A DNA stretch of 64,000 nucleotides from Collinsella sp. AF25-2LB. GTDB lineage: Bacteria; Actinomycetota; Coriobacteriia; Coriobacteriales; Coriobacteriaceae. A model generated the notes under the pieces. That model made no database searches. It had not been told where the DNA came from and worked only from the letters and a program-made list of their open reading frames with translations. Positions 1 through 7,246 of the stretch are shown here, piece after piece. The number at the start of each line of letters is the position of its first letter. Position 1 is the first letter of the stretch. Made by a program: the position numbers and the translations under genes. The DNA lies in NCBI RefSeq assembly GCF_003458415.1, contig NZ_QRUF01000004.1, forward strand, positions 64,055 through 128,054, written 5' to 3'.

Positions 1-436
1 CTTTGCGCCCAAGCTGCGCACGCAGGCTATCAATCTCACGCTGGAGTTCGGCATTTTCCTTTTGAGCATTGGCTCGTGCCTCTACCGCCGCGCGCTGGCT
101 TGCACTCTCGCGCTCTGCGGCAGCGCCCTCGAGCTTAGCGCGCAGCTCGGCAAGCTCAGCATCGCGCTTGGCAACCTCTTGCGCCAGTTTCTGATCCGCA
201 GTGTTCTTCTGCTCGACAAGCTGAGCGTTGCGCTGAGACTCTGCCTTTTGCAAGGCAGCCGTCGAACGCGAGCGCTCAAGCTCCAGCGCTTGCTCGCCCT
301 CGCGCTGGACTGCCTTCACACGCTCGTCCAGGTCGCGCGAAAACTCGGCATCGCGTACTTGCTTGACGATATCCGCATAGCCGGACGCATCGACCTTAAA
401 AACTTCGCCGCAATGCGGGCACTTAATCTCGTTCAT
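1..436 (-). CDS. DUF2130 family protein, N-terminal part (cut by window edge)
   Basis: The reading frame starts at an ATG (434-436) behind a GAGGAG ribosome binding site and runs off the left edge, so about 145 residues are visible. The N-terminus begins MNEIKCPHCGEVF, a short Cys-x2-Cys zinc-type motif, followed by a long charged, Ala/Glu/Arg-rich coiled coil with repeated Glu-Leu-Arg-Ala heptads. This arrangement (CPHCG start, then coiled coil, then a C-terminal domain beyond this window) is what is known of DUF2130 proteins, whose function is not established. The 5' half of the site (GAGGAGCTGCT then ATG) is the same as that of the HIRAN gene at 1723. Family assignment is inferred from the N-terminus only. 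Confidence 0.7.
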   Translation of the reverse strand, partial: MNEIKCPHCGEVFKVDASGYADIVKQVRDAEFSRDLDERVKAVQREGEQALELERSRSTAALQKAESQRNAQLVEQKNTADQKLAQEVAKRDAELAELRAKLEGAAAERESASQRAAVEARANAQKENAELQREIDSLRAQLGRK

Positions 437-494
437 AGCAGCTCCTCGATGGACGCAAATTTCGACCGCCTACACTCTACCGCGCCGCACGGAC

Positions 495-529
495 AAAAAA
501 GGCGCCGCCGCCATAATGGCAACGGCGCC
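495..529 (-). terminator. Rho-independent terminator after the metallophosphoesterase operon
   Basis: On the minus strand a GGCGCCG ... CGGCGCC stem is followed directly by a run of six T (495-500). It ends transcription coming from the metallophosphoesterase gene (stop at 587) before the DUF2130 gene. Confidence 0.75.
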
Positions 530-531
530 AG

Positions 532-568
532 AACCACCACAAAGGTGCCTGTCCCCTTTGTGGTGGTT
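532..568. repeat. Palindromic GGGAC-core repeat (AACCACCAC arms)
   Basis: 14-bp perfect arms (532-545 and 555-568; AACCACCACAAAGG and its complement) enclose a short loop TGCCTGTCC. A shorter relative with the same arms, one base changed on each side, lies at 38451-38481. It belongs to the dispersed family described in the findings and lies just downstream of the metallophosphoesterase stop codon. Confidence 0.75.
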
Positions 569-586
569 TGAGTGACAGTTTGAAAA

Positions 587-1132
587 TTACAGTCCAAAAT
601 AGCCGAGGATTTGATCACGACTTACGGGCTTGTAGTCATTGGCGTCGAGGCCCACATCGTAGCGGTAAATGGGGCGCTCGCGATCGCGGTTGCGTGCGTT
701 GGTGCGGTCACCCCTGCTGTGGATATGCCCATGCAGCATAATGGCGCCACGTGCCTTGCCGTTCCAGCTGAGCATGGGGTAGTGGCTCATCACCAGACGA
801 TGACCCTTGGCATAGCCGGGAGCAATCTCCAGGTAATCGCGCACGTCTTCCCAAATTTGCGGGGCGTCGGGATCTTCCCAGTCGCCGTCATGGTTACCGC
901 GGATGAGCGTCGCATTCTTGCATTCGATACGCTCGCGCAGGCGCACCGCCTCCGCCATGGGCAAGCGATACGTAAAGTCTCCCAGGATATAGAGGCGGTC
1001 GTCCGCAGCCACGCACTCATTGATGGCATCGATGACCTTGCGGTTCATCTCCTCGACCGAATCAAACGGTCGATCCATGTCGTGCAAGATATTCGTATCG
1101 CCCAGGTGCAGGTCGGCGGTAAACCACATCAT
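587..1132 (-). CDS. Calcineurin-like metallophosphoesterase
   Basis: A 181-residue protein with the metal-binding motifs of the calcineurin-like phosphoesterase superfamily in order: D-x-H (TADLHLGD, residues 6-13), GDFTYR (about 51), GNHD (about 79), SHYP (about 116) and GHIHSRG (about 135). These would coordinate two metal ions to hydrolyse a phosphoester; the substrate cannot be told from sequence. The length fits the small stand-alone bacterial members, which include cytosolic proteins with no known target. Two ATGs are adjacent at the start (1130-1132 and 1127-1129) behind GAGGG. It is the last gene of a three-gene minus-strand operon with the HIRAN protein and the 59-residue acidic protein. 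Confidence 0.85.
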   Translation of the reverse strand: MMWFTADLHLGDTNILHDMDRPFDSVEEMNRKVIDAINECVAADDRLYILGDFTYRLPMAEAVRLRERIECKNATLIRGNHDGDWEDPDAPQIWEDVRDYLEIAPGYAKGHRLVMSHYPMLSWNGKARGAIMLHGHIHSRGDRTNARNRDRERPIYRYDVGLDANDYKPVSRDQILGYFGL

Positions 1133-1198
1133 CGTCTATGCCCTCATTTCGCAATGCATCCAACTCGTGCTAAGTATACAGACACAGCGATGCGGCGG

Positions 1199-1378
1199 TT
1201 AGCCAAAGAGCCCGCCGAACAGTCCGCGGCGGCACTCGTCCTTTTTATTCGAACCTTTGCCCTGGGCGTTCTTATCCTTTTGCTTTTTGCGATCCTGCTC
1301 CAGCTCATCGTCATCGAGTAGCATATCCCACTCAAACGGATCATCCGTCAAATCGAACAGGTCATCGTCGTCAAGCAT
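1199..1378 (-). CDS. Small acidic/basic hypothetical protein (59 aa)
   Basis: I do not recognise this 59-residue protein. It starts at ATG 1376-1378 behind a good AAGGGAGG site, 18 bp after the HIRAN stop codon and 66 bp before the metallophosphoesterase, so it is very probably translated as the middle gene of that operon. The N-terminal half is strongly acidic (MLDDDDLFDLTDDPFEWD), the middle is Lys/Gln-rich and basic, and the C-terminus ends CRRGLFGGLFG. The acidic-then-basic layout suggests a disordered protein, perhaps with a nucleic-acid or protein partner, but that is speculation. The strong ribosome binding site and lack of overlap with other genes are the evidence for it being real. 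Confidence 0.6.
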   Translation of the reverse strand: MLDDDDLFDLTDDPFEWDMLLDDDELEQDRKKQKDKNAQGKGSNKKDECRRGLFGGLFG

Positions 1379-1396
1379 GGCAGCCTCCCTTACCGA

Positions 1397-1723
1397 TTAG
1401 CGGGCATCCACCACATAGAGGCCAACGCGCACCTGGTGCCACGGGCTGCGCTCGGGGGCAACCTGTTGCACGCGGGCCTCAAACACGTCCTCGTGGCCGT
1501 AATACATCATCAAGGACAGTGGACCGACCTCGTTTCCCGGAACGCAGCCAAGTTTGGTCTTGCCATAGTAGATCGCAACTGCCTCGGGATCATGGGGATT
1601 ATCGCGCTCGGCACACAGTGTCAGTTTATCGCCCGCTTTAAGATCGCCTAGGACCAAAGCGCCGTCGGCATATTGAAATCCTGCGATATGAAACGACAGA
1701 AGAACACGCGAAGGCTCGTACAT
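1397..1723 (-). CDS. HIRAN domain protein
   Basis: The 108-residue protein consists of one HIRAN domain: an N-terminal strand with FHIAGFQYADG, then LKAGDKLTLCAERDNPHDPEAVAIYYG, then KLGCVPGNEVGPLS. HIRAN domains are known from SWI2/SNF2 helicases such as HLTF, where they bind 3' DNA ends, and from stand-alone bacterial proteins of unknown role. The NPHDP(E/K)AV motif is the family's hallmark and is intact. The start is ATG 1721-1723 behind AGAGGAG. It is first in an operon with the 59-aa protein and a metallophosphoesterase; a link to DNA-end metabolism is only an inference. Confidence 0.85.
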   Translation of the reverse strand: MYEPSRVLLSFHIAGFQYADGALVLGDLKAGDKLTLCAERDNPHDPEAVAIYYGKTKLGCVPGNEVGPLSLMMYYGHEDVFEARVQQVAPERSPWHQVRVGLYVVDAR

Positions 1724-1959
1724 AGCAGCTCCTCTAACGGCCGGATAAACCGGTGTGTAACCTTATTGAGAAGTCTACGGTCCCGTGCGGACACAAATAC
1801 ATCCTGTCTGCGTCCTTCAATCGTTTGCCTCAACGCTTGCGCGACAGAACGCTTGCAGATAAGATAGGAACACGGATGGCACCCGTTGCCGCGGGTCTTG
1901 CCAACTCCGATACACGTTTTCATCGTGAGAAGTGGCCGTCTTCGCTTACGCGGGGGCGG

Positions 1960-2043
1960 CTATTTCATTCGGCCGATAAACAGACCGAGTTCGATAGCCG
2001 CAATCAACAACGCCAATAACGAAATAACATCGCTTACGTTCAT
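1960..2043 (-). CDS. 27-aa hydrophobic peptide, possible type I toxin or holin-like peptide
   Basis: An ATG at 2041-2043 preceded by AAGGG with 8-bp spacing opens a 27-codon frame ending in TAG. The product begins MNVSDVISLLALLIAAIELG and ends GLFIGRMK, one membrane helix with a short basic tail. This size and shape match small hydrophobic peptides such as Hol-Tox/TxpA-type toxins of Firmicutes, but the match is by architecture only. It stands alone in the 420-bp space between the HIRAN gene and the aldehyde dehydrogenase, on the same strand, downstream of the 2107-2140 hairpin. No antisense RNA promoter was convincingly seen on the plus strand. It may instead be a fortuitous short frame. Confidence 0.4.
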   Translation of the reverse strand: MNVSDVISLLALLIAAIELGLFIGRMK

Positions 2044-2106
2044 ACCAAATCCCTTCTAAAGGGAGTTGGCCCATCCGTGCTCCATAACAGTAGTCTAACG
2101 CAAAAT

Positions 2107-2140
2107 GCAGGTAATAGGAACACTTGTTCGTATTACCTGC
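2107..2140. terminator. Long hairpin terminator after the aldehyde dehydrogenase gene
   Basis: Perfect 10-bp arms (GCAGGTAATA at 2107-2116 and its complement at 2131-2140) enclose an inner GAAC/GTTC pair, giving a nearly continuous stem. On the minus strand it is followed by ATTTTG, eight bases after the aldehyde dehydrogenase stop codon. It also isolates the 27-aa peptide gene from read-through. Confidence 0.7.
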
Positions 2141-2148
2141 GCCCTTTT

Positions 2149-3528
2149 CTAATGCACAAACATGCGCACGAACTTGTGCTTCCAGCTTGCGTAGGGCGCA
2201 TACCGAAACGGCACGTCCAGCCAAGTTGCCTTGTTCACGATACTCTTCTTGTGGCTAAACGTATCGAAGCTCTCGCGTCCATGGTACTGCCCCATACCGC
2301 TCGCGCCCATGCCGCCAAAGCCCATATGGCTCGTAGCCAAGTGCATGATCGTGTCGTTGACACAGCCACCGCCAAAGGGCACGTAACGCACGAAGCGCTG
2401 CTGAACTGCGCGGTCCTGACTAAAGATATACAGGGCCAGCGGCGTCGGACGATCCGTAATAAACGCTTCGGCCTCGTCTAGGCTCTCAAACGTCAGCACC
2501 GGCAAGATGGGACCGAAGATCTCCTCCTGCATCACGGCGTCATCGGGGGTCACGCCGTCTAGGATCGTCGGCTCAATCTTGAGCGACGACTCGCGCGCCG
2601 TGCCTCCCAGCACGACCTTATCGGGATCGATCAGCCCGCGCACGCGCGCAAAATGCTTAGCATTGACGATATGCCCGTAATCCTCGTTATCGAGCGGATG
2701 CTCGCCAAACATACGGCGGACCTCTTCCTTGATGAGGCCCAGCAGCTCGTCGTGCACGCGCGTATCGACCAGCAGGTAGTCGGGCGCCACGCAGGTCTGC
2801 CCTACGTTGAGCCATTTGCCAAAGGCGATACGCCGTGCCGCGACCTTCAAGTTTGCCGTCGCATCCACGATGCAGGGGCTCTTGCCGCCCAGCTCAAGCG
2901 TCACGGGCGTGAGGTTTTTACTCGCGCGCTCCATGACGAGCTTGCCGACCGGAACGCTACCGGTAAAGAAGATCTTGTCCCAGCACTCATCGAGCAACGC
3001 TTCGTTCTCGGCGCGCCCGCCCTCGACAACCGTCACCAGGCGCGGATCAAATGCCTCTTCACAGATTTGCTTGAGCACCGCGCTCGATGCCGGAGCATAG
3101 GCACTCGGCTTGATGACCACGGTATTGCCCGCGGCAAGGGCGCCGGCGAGCGGCTCGAGTGTTAGCAAAAACGGGTAGTTCCACGGAGCCATGATGAGCG
3201 TGACGCCATAGGGCACGGCTTGCGTTTTGCACGCGCTCACGGCGTTGGCAAGGTCACACGGACGCAGGCGCGGACGACTCCATCGAGCCACGTGAGCGAT
3301 CTGATGACGAATCTCGGAAAGCGACGTGCCGATCTCGCACATATATGCCTCGTCATGCGACTTTCCCAAATCGGTCTTGAGTGCATGGGCGATATCGGCC
3401 TCGTGCGCCCGTACCGCATCGCGTAAACTCACGAGCGCGCGACGTCGGGCATCAACATCAAACGTAGCGTGCGTTTTAAAGTAAGTGCGCTGATCGCCGA
3501 CGATGCGCGCAATTTCCTCGGTGTTCAT
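2149..3528 (-). CDS. Aldehyde dehydrogenase (class 3-like)
   Basis: A 459-residue NAD(P)-dependent aldehyde dehydrogenase oxidising aldehydes to carboxylates. It has the Rossmann segment with PWNYPF (about 115) and the NAD(P)-site FFTGSVPVGK (about 187), the general-base Glu in LELGGKSP (about 211), the catalytic Cys in GQTCVAPDY (about 244) and the EEIFGPILPV motif (about 333). The short length and extreme C-terminal aromatic/basic tail resemble class 3 (fatty/aromatic aldehyde) enzymes such as YwdH. The start codon lies behind AGGAGG that overlaps the stop of the upstream alcohol dehydrogenase, 9 bp away, so the two are one operon that could take an alcohol to an acid, or run in reverse during fermentation. 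The exact substrate is not visible. Confidence 0.9.
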   Translation of the reverse strand: MNTEEIARIVGDQRTYFKTHATFDVDARRRALVSLRDAVRAHEADIAHALKTDLGKSHDEAYMCEIGTSLSEIRHQIAHVARWSRPRLRPCDLANAVSACKTQAVPYGVTLIMAPWNYPFLLTLEPLAGALAAGNTVVIKPSAYAPASSAVLKQICEEAFDPRLVTVVEGGRAENEALLDECWDKIFFTGSVPVGKLVMERASKNLTPVTLELGGKSPCIVDATANLKVAARRIAFGKWLNVGQTCVAPDYLLVDTRVHDELLGLIKEEVRRMFGEHPLDNEDYGHIVNAKHFARVRGLIDPDKVVLGGTARESSLKIEPTILDGVTPDDAVMQEEIFGPILPVLTFESLDEAEAFITDRPTPLALYIFSQDRAVQQRFVRYVPFGGGCVNDTIMHLATSHMGFGGMGASGMGQYHGRESFDTFSHKKSIVNKATWLDVPFRYAPYASWKHKFVRMFVH

Positions 3529-3537
3529 GGCACCCTC

Positions 3538-4758
3538 CTAGTTCTCGTCCTCAAACATACCACCCGCGACGACCTCGTACATACGCTCGAGCTCCAAGCG
3601 GTCCATCAAAAGCGGAACGGGGTACAGCGGATTGGCCTCGGCATCGGCATGCGCCGCCATCTCGGGAATGTCGGAGCGGCGAATGCCCGAGACATATTTG
3701 GGGATTCCCAGGATCTCGTTCATGCGGTCGACCCAATCGATAAAGGCCTCGGCCGCAAGACTATCCTGCGCGGTAGCCGGCGCAATGCCCGCCATGCGAG
3801 CAAGATCGGCAAGCTTGGGGGCGGCGGCGTCACCATAAGCGCGAAGCATGTGCGGCAGGATGATCGCGTTGGCCAAACCGTGCGGAATTCCGTATCGGCC
3901 GCCCAGACTGTGCGCGATGGCATGCACATATCCGACATAGGAGCGGGTAAACGCAACGCCCGCCTTATACGCCGCCGAAAGCATATTGCGACGAGCGCGC
4001 ATGTCGTCACCATGTTCATAGGCCTCGAGCAAATTGTCGTGGATAAGCTGCACCGCCTGTCGCGCCATCTTGCGCGTATAGGGCGTGGTGCTTCGCCCGA
4101 TAAAGGCCTCAACGGCATGCGTCAGGGCGTCCATGCCCGTCTGCCCCGTAATGGAAGCGGGCAAGCCGCACGTAAACTCGGGGTCGTGGACTGCAAAACG
4201 CGGGATGAGCACAAAGTCGTTAATGGGGTATTTGTAGTGCGTCCCGTCATCGGTAATTACCGCCGCAAGCGTGACTTCGCTTCCCGTACCGGCGGTAGTG
4301 GGAACGGCGATGAGCAGCGGCAGGCGACGATGAATCCGCAGCAGGCCACGCATCTTGTTGATGGGCTTGTTTGGCTGCGCAATGCGTGCGCCCACGCCCT
4401 TGGCACAGTCCATGGCCGAGCCACCGCCAAAGCCGATAATGGCCTGGCAGGCGCTCTCTCGATACAGGGACGCCGCTTCTTCCACGTTTGAAACCGTGGG
4501 GTTTGCACGCGTTTCGGCATAGACCGTAACGCCAATCCCCCTGCATGCGAGCGCCGTCTCGAGCGGTGCCGTGAGCCCCAGACGGGCAATGCCGGGATCC
4601 GTCACGATAAGGACCTTCTGGATCGAGCGCTTTTGAAGCACCGCGGGCACATCCTCGGCATGCTCTAAAATGCGCGGCTCGGTATAGGGCAGGATCGGCA
4701 ATGCAATGCGAAAAACCGTCTGATATGTTCGGCACCAGGCACGACGGGCTAGATGCAT
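3538..4758 (-). CDS. Iron-containing alcohol dehydrogenase (group III)
   Basis: A 406-residue iron-containing alcohol dehydrogenase interconverting alcohols and aldehydes with NAD(P). Visible are the dinucleotide motif GFGGGSAMDCAK (about 113), the PTTAGTGSEVT motif (about 153), and the metal ligands in the HAVEAFIG region (TGMDALTHAVEA, D and H) and in AIAHSLGGRYGIPHGLANA (two His). The N-terminal 15-20 residues are longer than usual, but the ATG (4756-4758) has a GGAG site and no better start follows closely. It is the first gene of an operon with the aldehyde dehydrogenase. Two inverted repeats directly upstream (4777-4792 and 4842-4855) suggest repressor control. Confidence 0.9.
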   Translation of the reverse strand: MHLARRAWCRTYQTVFRIALPILPYTEPRILEHAEDVPAVLQKRSIQKVLIVTDPGIARLGLTAPLETALACRGIGVTVYAETRANPTVSNVEEAASLYRESACQAIIGFGGGSAMDCAKGVGARIAQPNKPINKMRGLLRIHRRLPLLIAVPTTAGTGSEVTLAAVITDDGTHYKYPINDFVLIPRFAVHDPEFTCGLPASITGQTGMDALTHAVEAFIGRSTTPYTRKMARQAVQLIHDNLLEAYEHGDDMRARRNMLSAAYKAGVAFTRSYVGYVHAIAHSLGGRYGIPHGLANAIILPHMLRAYGDAAAPKLADLARMAGIAPATAQDSLAAEAFIDWVDRMNEILGIPKYVSGIRRSDIPEMAAHADAEANPLYPVPLLMDRLELERMYEVVAGGMFEDEN

Positions 4759-4776
4759 AAAGGAAACTCCTTCATT

Positions 4777-4855
4777 TGTTGATAGGTCAACATTTGCTCG
4801 CCCGATTGTACTCAGCGGCGGTCAAAGACGGCCTGCCAATCGTTAATCAATCAAC
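4777..4855 (-). promoter_or_regulatory. Paired operator-like inverted repeats before the adh-aldh operon
   Basis: Site 1 (4777-4792) is a perfect inverted repeat TGTTGA-TAGG-TCAACA. Site 2 (4842-4855) is GTTAA-TCAA-TCAAC, the same half-sites and spacer with one mismatch. Site 1 lies about 18 bp before the alcohol dehydrogenase start codon and site 2 about 65 bp further up, centre to centre. Two like-spaced copies argue for a dimeric repressor, probably encoded elsewhere since no regulator gene adjoins. Confidence 0.5.
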
Positions 4856-5014
4856 ATCTTCATATCTCAAAATTGTTTTATTAAAAATCATTCCTAATAG
4901 GCTTCACATTTGGTTGCATTTATGGATAATAGAACTCGTCAAGACGCACGTCCGGAGAGGGCCCTTACGGGACCGGACGAGCGCACAATCGCCATCGATC
5001 GAAAGGATCGAATC

Positions 5015-5575
5015 ATGAAGTTTGTTTGCCCCGTTTGCGGTTATGTGGAAGAGTTCGACGGCGACCAGCTGCCCGAGGATTTTAAGTGCCCCCAGTGCGG
5101 CGTTCCCGGTTCTCGTTTCCTGAAGCAGGAGGAGGGTCAGCTCGAGTGGGCTGCCGAGCACGTCGTGGGCGTCGCCAAGATGGAGGGCGTCTCCGAGGAC
5201 ATCGTTGCCGACCTGCGCGCCAACTTTGAGGGCGAGTGCTCCGAGGTCGGTATGTACCTGGCCATGGCTCGCGTCGCTCATCGCGAGGGTTATCCCGAGA
5301 TCGGCCTGTACTGGGAGAAGGCTGCCCACGAGGAGGCCGAGCATGCCGCCAAGTTCGCCGAGCTCCTGGGCGAGGTCGTGACCGACTCCACCAAGAAGAA
5401 CCTCGAGATGCGCGTTGAGGCCGAGAACGGCGCCACCGCCGGCAAGACCGATCTTGCTAAGCGCGCCAAGGCCGCTGGCCTCGATGCCATCCACGACACC
5501 GTGCACGAGATGGCTCGCGACGAGGCTCGCCACGGCAAGGCTTTCGCCGGCCTGCTCAAGCGCTACTTCGGCTAA
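5015..5575 (+). CDS. Reverse rubrerythrin (rubredoxin domain first)
   Basis: A 186-residue non-haem iron protein expected to reduce hydrogen peroxide in the cytosol of an anaerobe. The rubredoxin-like iron site is N-terminal, CPVCGY (residues 4-9) and [11 protein letters not shown] (about 28-38), followed by a ferritin-like four-helix domain with the diiron ligands E in [21 protein letters not shown], and [13 protein letters not shown]. Classical rubrerythrins have the opposite order; this order defines 'reverse' rubrerythrins, known as NADH-peroxidase components in Clostridium. An in-frame upstream extension exists, but ATG 5015-5017 is chosen because the protein family starts MKFVCPVCG and GAAAGGAT precedes it. 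Codon bias is very strong (GAG, AAG, GCC, ATC), as in highly expressed genes. Confidence 0.92.
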   Translation: MKFVCPVCGYVEEFDGDQLPEDFKCPQCGVPGSRFLKQEEGQLEWAAEHVVGVAKMEGVSEDIVADLRANFEGECSEVGMYLAMARVAHREGYPEIGLYWEKAAHEEAEHAAKFAELLGEVVTDSTKKNLEMRVEAENGATAGKTDLAKRAKAAGLDAIHDTVHEMARDEARHGKAFAGLLKRYFG

Positions 5576-5610
5576 GCCAGCAACCTGAGACATAACCTCT
5601 AGCTCGATGA

Positions 5611-5639
5611 GGCCCGGACCGCATGGTTCGGGCCTTTTT
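5611..5639 (+). terminator. Terminator after rubrerythrin
   Basis: A GGCCCGGACC / GGTTCGGGCC stem with a 4-base loop is followed by TTTTT, 36 bases after the rubrerythrin stop codon. Confidence 0.9.
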
Positions 5640-5705
5640 CGTGCCTCATAAACTTGTTAACTACCTGAAATAGGACCGCCTTCGGCATCGGCTTCTCGTC
5701 AAAAA

Positions 5706-5828
5706 CTAAGTGAGTAGACTTTTTGGAACTTGCCGAGCAGACCATCCATATCACTTTATAAAGCCGCAGGTAAATGCCTTGTTGCAAAACGACCTAGTCG
5801 CCAAAGTGCCAAAAGTCTACTCACTTAG
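5706..5828. repeat. 121-bp repeat with inverted ends, copy 1 (supplies a stop codon)
   Basis: The ends are CTAAGTGAGTAGACTTTTTGG and, inverted, CCAAAAGTCTACTCACTTAG. The element from 5708 to 5828 aligns without gaps to 7126-7246, with about 22 differences over 121 bases by my count; the ends are the most conserved part. Read on the minus strand, the right end gives AAT CTA AGT GAG TAG, which is the last five codons of the gene ending at 5817. No transposase is inside, so it resembles a MITE or a terminator-like dispersed repeat. Confidence 0.8.
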
Positions 5829-6944
5829 ATTCGCAGCCGTCCACGATCGAGCCATTTTGTGTCTAACGGGCATCTTTCCGTCGATTACTCCCAATTTTGT
5901 CCAGTCAACGAATAGTTCAGACCTGAGTAATGTCTCAGCCCTTTGCTCATCTGAGCTTTTATCACGATATTCAGCATCGAGCATCCTGCATACGGCCTTA
6001 ACGATCGCGCGGAATCTATCCTCATCCGATATCTGTCTGTGTGTCAGGAGAAGCACATCGTAGCCCATGGCCTGAAGGGCCGTCATGCGGTCAGCGTCAC
6101 GCAAGCCATCCCCTGCGCGTCCGTGCGAGGCCTTTCCCTGACATTCAATGGCCACCTGTCGCCTGCCGTCCGGCGAAGACAGAAGTATGTCGATATATAC
6201 ACGGGACTTTCCCACAATCGCTCGAGCACTTGTGCTTAGCATCACTTCAACATTAAGCTCTATGTCGCAAAAGCCTACGCCTCCCAGGGATCGCGGCAGT
6301 GCAAGTAGCAAATACGCCTCGACCTCAAAAGGCGACGCGGCACCCAATGGAACAAGTTGCGACACCGTCCTAAATCTATTGCCGTAACGTATCCCGCAAA
6401 CATCTGAACAAAAACGGTCAAGGTCTCCGCCCAAAACCAAAGCGTCTCGACGCCATAAATTTGAAGCGGCGCCGCTCTCGGACGGGCAGCGCACCCAACC
6501 GAACGTTGTCGAAATCGCACCCGAATCAATTGCACGCGAAAGCTCCGCCTCGAGTGCCGTCGGCAGGGCGCACACCGCAAACAAGCCGCACATCTCCGCC
6601 AATACAAAAAGAAGTTGGAGATCCGTCAGATGCCGCGACATGATAAATGCCGTCAGTAGAGGAGACGTAACCAAAAATCCATGCTCCGTTTCCAGCACGG
6701 ATTCCCTGGGGAGCTCACCAAGAAACAGCCGCTGCTTAATGCTGGCAGGGCAAGTCCGTTTGTTTCTCGTCCGAACCAATGTATACAACGGAAAACCGAG
6801 CGCAACCGCAGCTGTCGGGTTGCGGGCGAGATCATATCGCTGCCGGTCTTCTTCCGGTCGTGGAAGCGGCGGGCACAAAGCGCGGACTTGAGGAGGCAAA
6901 CGCCAGTACCTAAAAGCCGATATGTCACAAAGTAGATCCTTCAT
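5817..6944 (-). CDS. Hypothetical protein with a probable PD-(D/E)XK nuclease-like C-terminal domain
   Basis: A 375-residue protein of no named family that I can recognise. The N-terminal 130 residues (CDISAFRYWR start, LLTAFIMSRHLTDLQLLF) look like a helical DNA- or protein-binding region. The C-terminal third starts SPFEVEAYLLLALPRSLGG and continues with a YIDILL strand (Asp about 252) and VAIECQGKA (Glu about 267, Lys about 271), followed by DADRMTALQAMGYDVLLLT; this D...E-x-Q-x-K pattern is that of DUF559/Vsr-like restriction-endonuclease folds. An ATG (6942-6944) is preferred over GTG 6950, but neither has a clear ribosome binding site. The gene is bracketed by the two 121-bp repeats; the downstream one provides its last residues (NLSE) and stop codon. 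A defence or mobile-element role is possible but unproven. Confidence 0.6.
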   Translation of the reverse strand: MKDLLCDISAFRYWRLPPQVRALCPPLPRPEEDRQRYDLARNPTAAVALGFPLYTLVRTRNKRTCPASIKQRLFLGELPRESVLETEHGFLVTSPLLTAFIMSRHLTDLQLLFVLAEMCGLFAVCALPTALEAELSRAIDSGAISTTFGWVRCPSESGAASNLWRRDALVLGGDLDRFCSDVCGIRYGNRFRTVSQLVPLGAASPFEVEAYLLLALPRSLGGVGFCDIELNVEVMLSTSARAIVGKSRVYIDILLSSPDGRRQVAIECQGKASHGRAGDGLRDADRMTALQAMGYDVLLLTHRQISDEDRFRAIVKAVCRMLDAEYRDKSSDEQRAETLLRSELFVDWTKLGVIDGKMPVRHKMARSWTAANLSE

Positions 6945-7026
6945 AGGCACAGGAAAACACGGATTTCAACCCAGTCGGTCTCCCATTGGCGCAAACGCAA
7001 CAAAAATGGCACCGAACGGACTGCTA

Positions 7027-7094
7027 AGTTTTCAACAGCCCTCCCCAACTGGCCAAAAGCTTGCCAAGAGCTGGACGAAGCCCTGTTGAAAACT
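7027..7094. repeat. Palindromic repeat with AGTTTTCAACAG ends
   Basis: Twelve-base perfect inverted ends (7027-7038 and 7083-7094) enclose about 44 bases that contain CCAAAAGCTTGCCAAGAGCTGG. It lies between the putative nuclease-like gene and the second 121-bp repeat. It may be another small non-coding mobile repeat or a terminator; TTTTTT follows on the plus strand. Confidence 0.55.
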
Positions 7095-7124
7095 CATTTT
7101 TTCTCATGCGGAAGCTTTGCACGG

Positions 7125-7246
7125 CAAGTGAGTAGACTTTTTGGAACATCCCGATCAGACCGGTCATCCTGCTTCTCAAAACCACAGGTAGATAGCTTGT
7201 GGCAAAACGGCCTGGTCGCCAAAGTACCAAAAGTCTACTCACTTAG
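7125..7246. repeat. 121-bp repeat with inverted ends, copy 2 (supplies a stop codon)
   Basis: Second copy of the element at 5706-5828, same length and orientation. On the minus strand its end AATCTAAGTGAGTAG forms the last residues (NLSE) and TAG stop of the pdxR-like gene, exactly as copy 1 does for the gene at 5817. Confidence 0.8.

Noticed and set aside
1648-2019. Open frames on both strands between the HIRAN and 27-aa genes
   Set aside because: They overlap real genes or lack ribosome binding sites, and their composition (many Arg/Ser/Cys) is that of non-coding frames.
5599-5787. 62-codon minus-strand frame between rubrerythrin and the 121-bp repeat
   Set aside because: It runs through the terminator and the repeat; no site for translation start.
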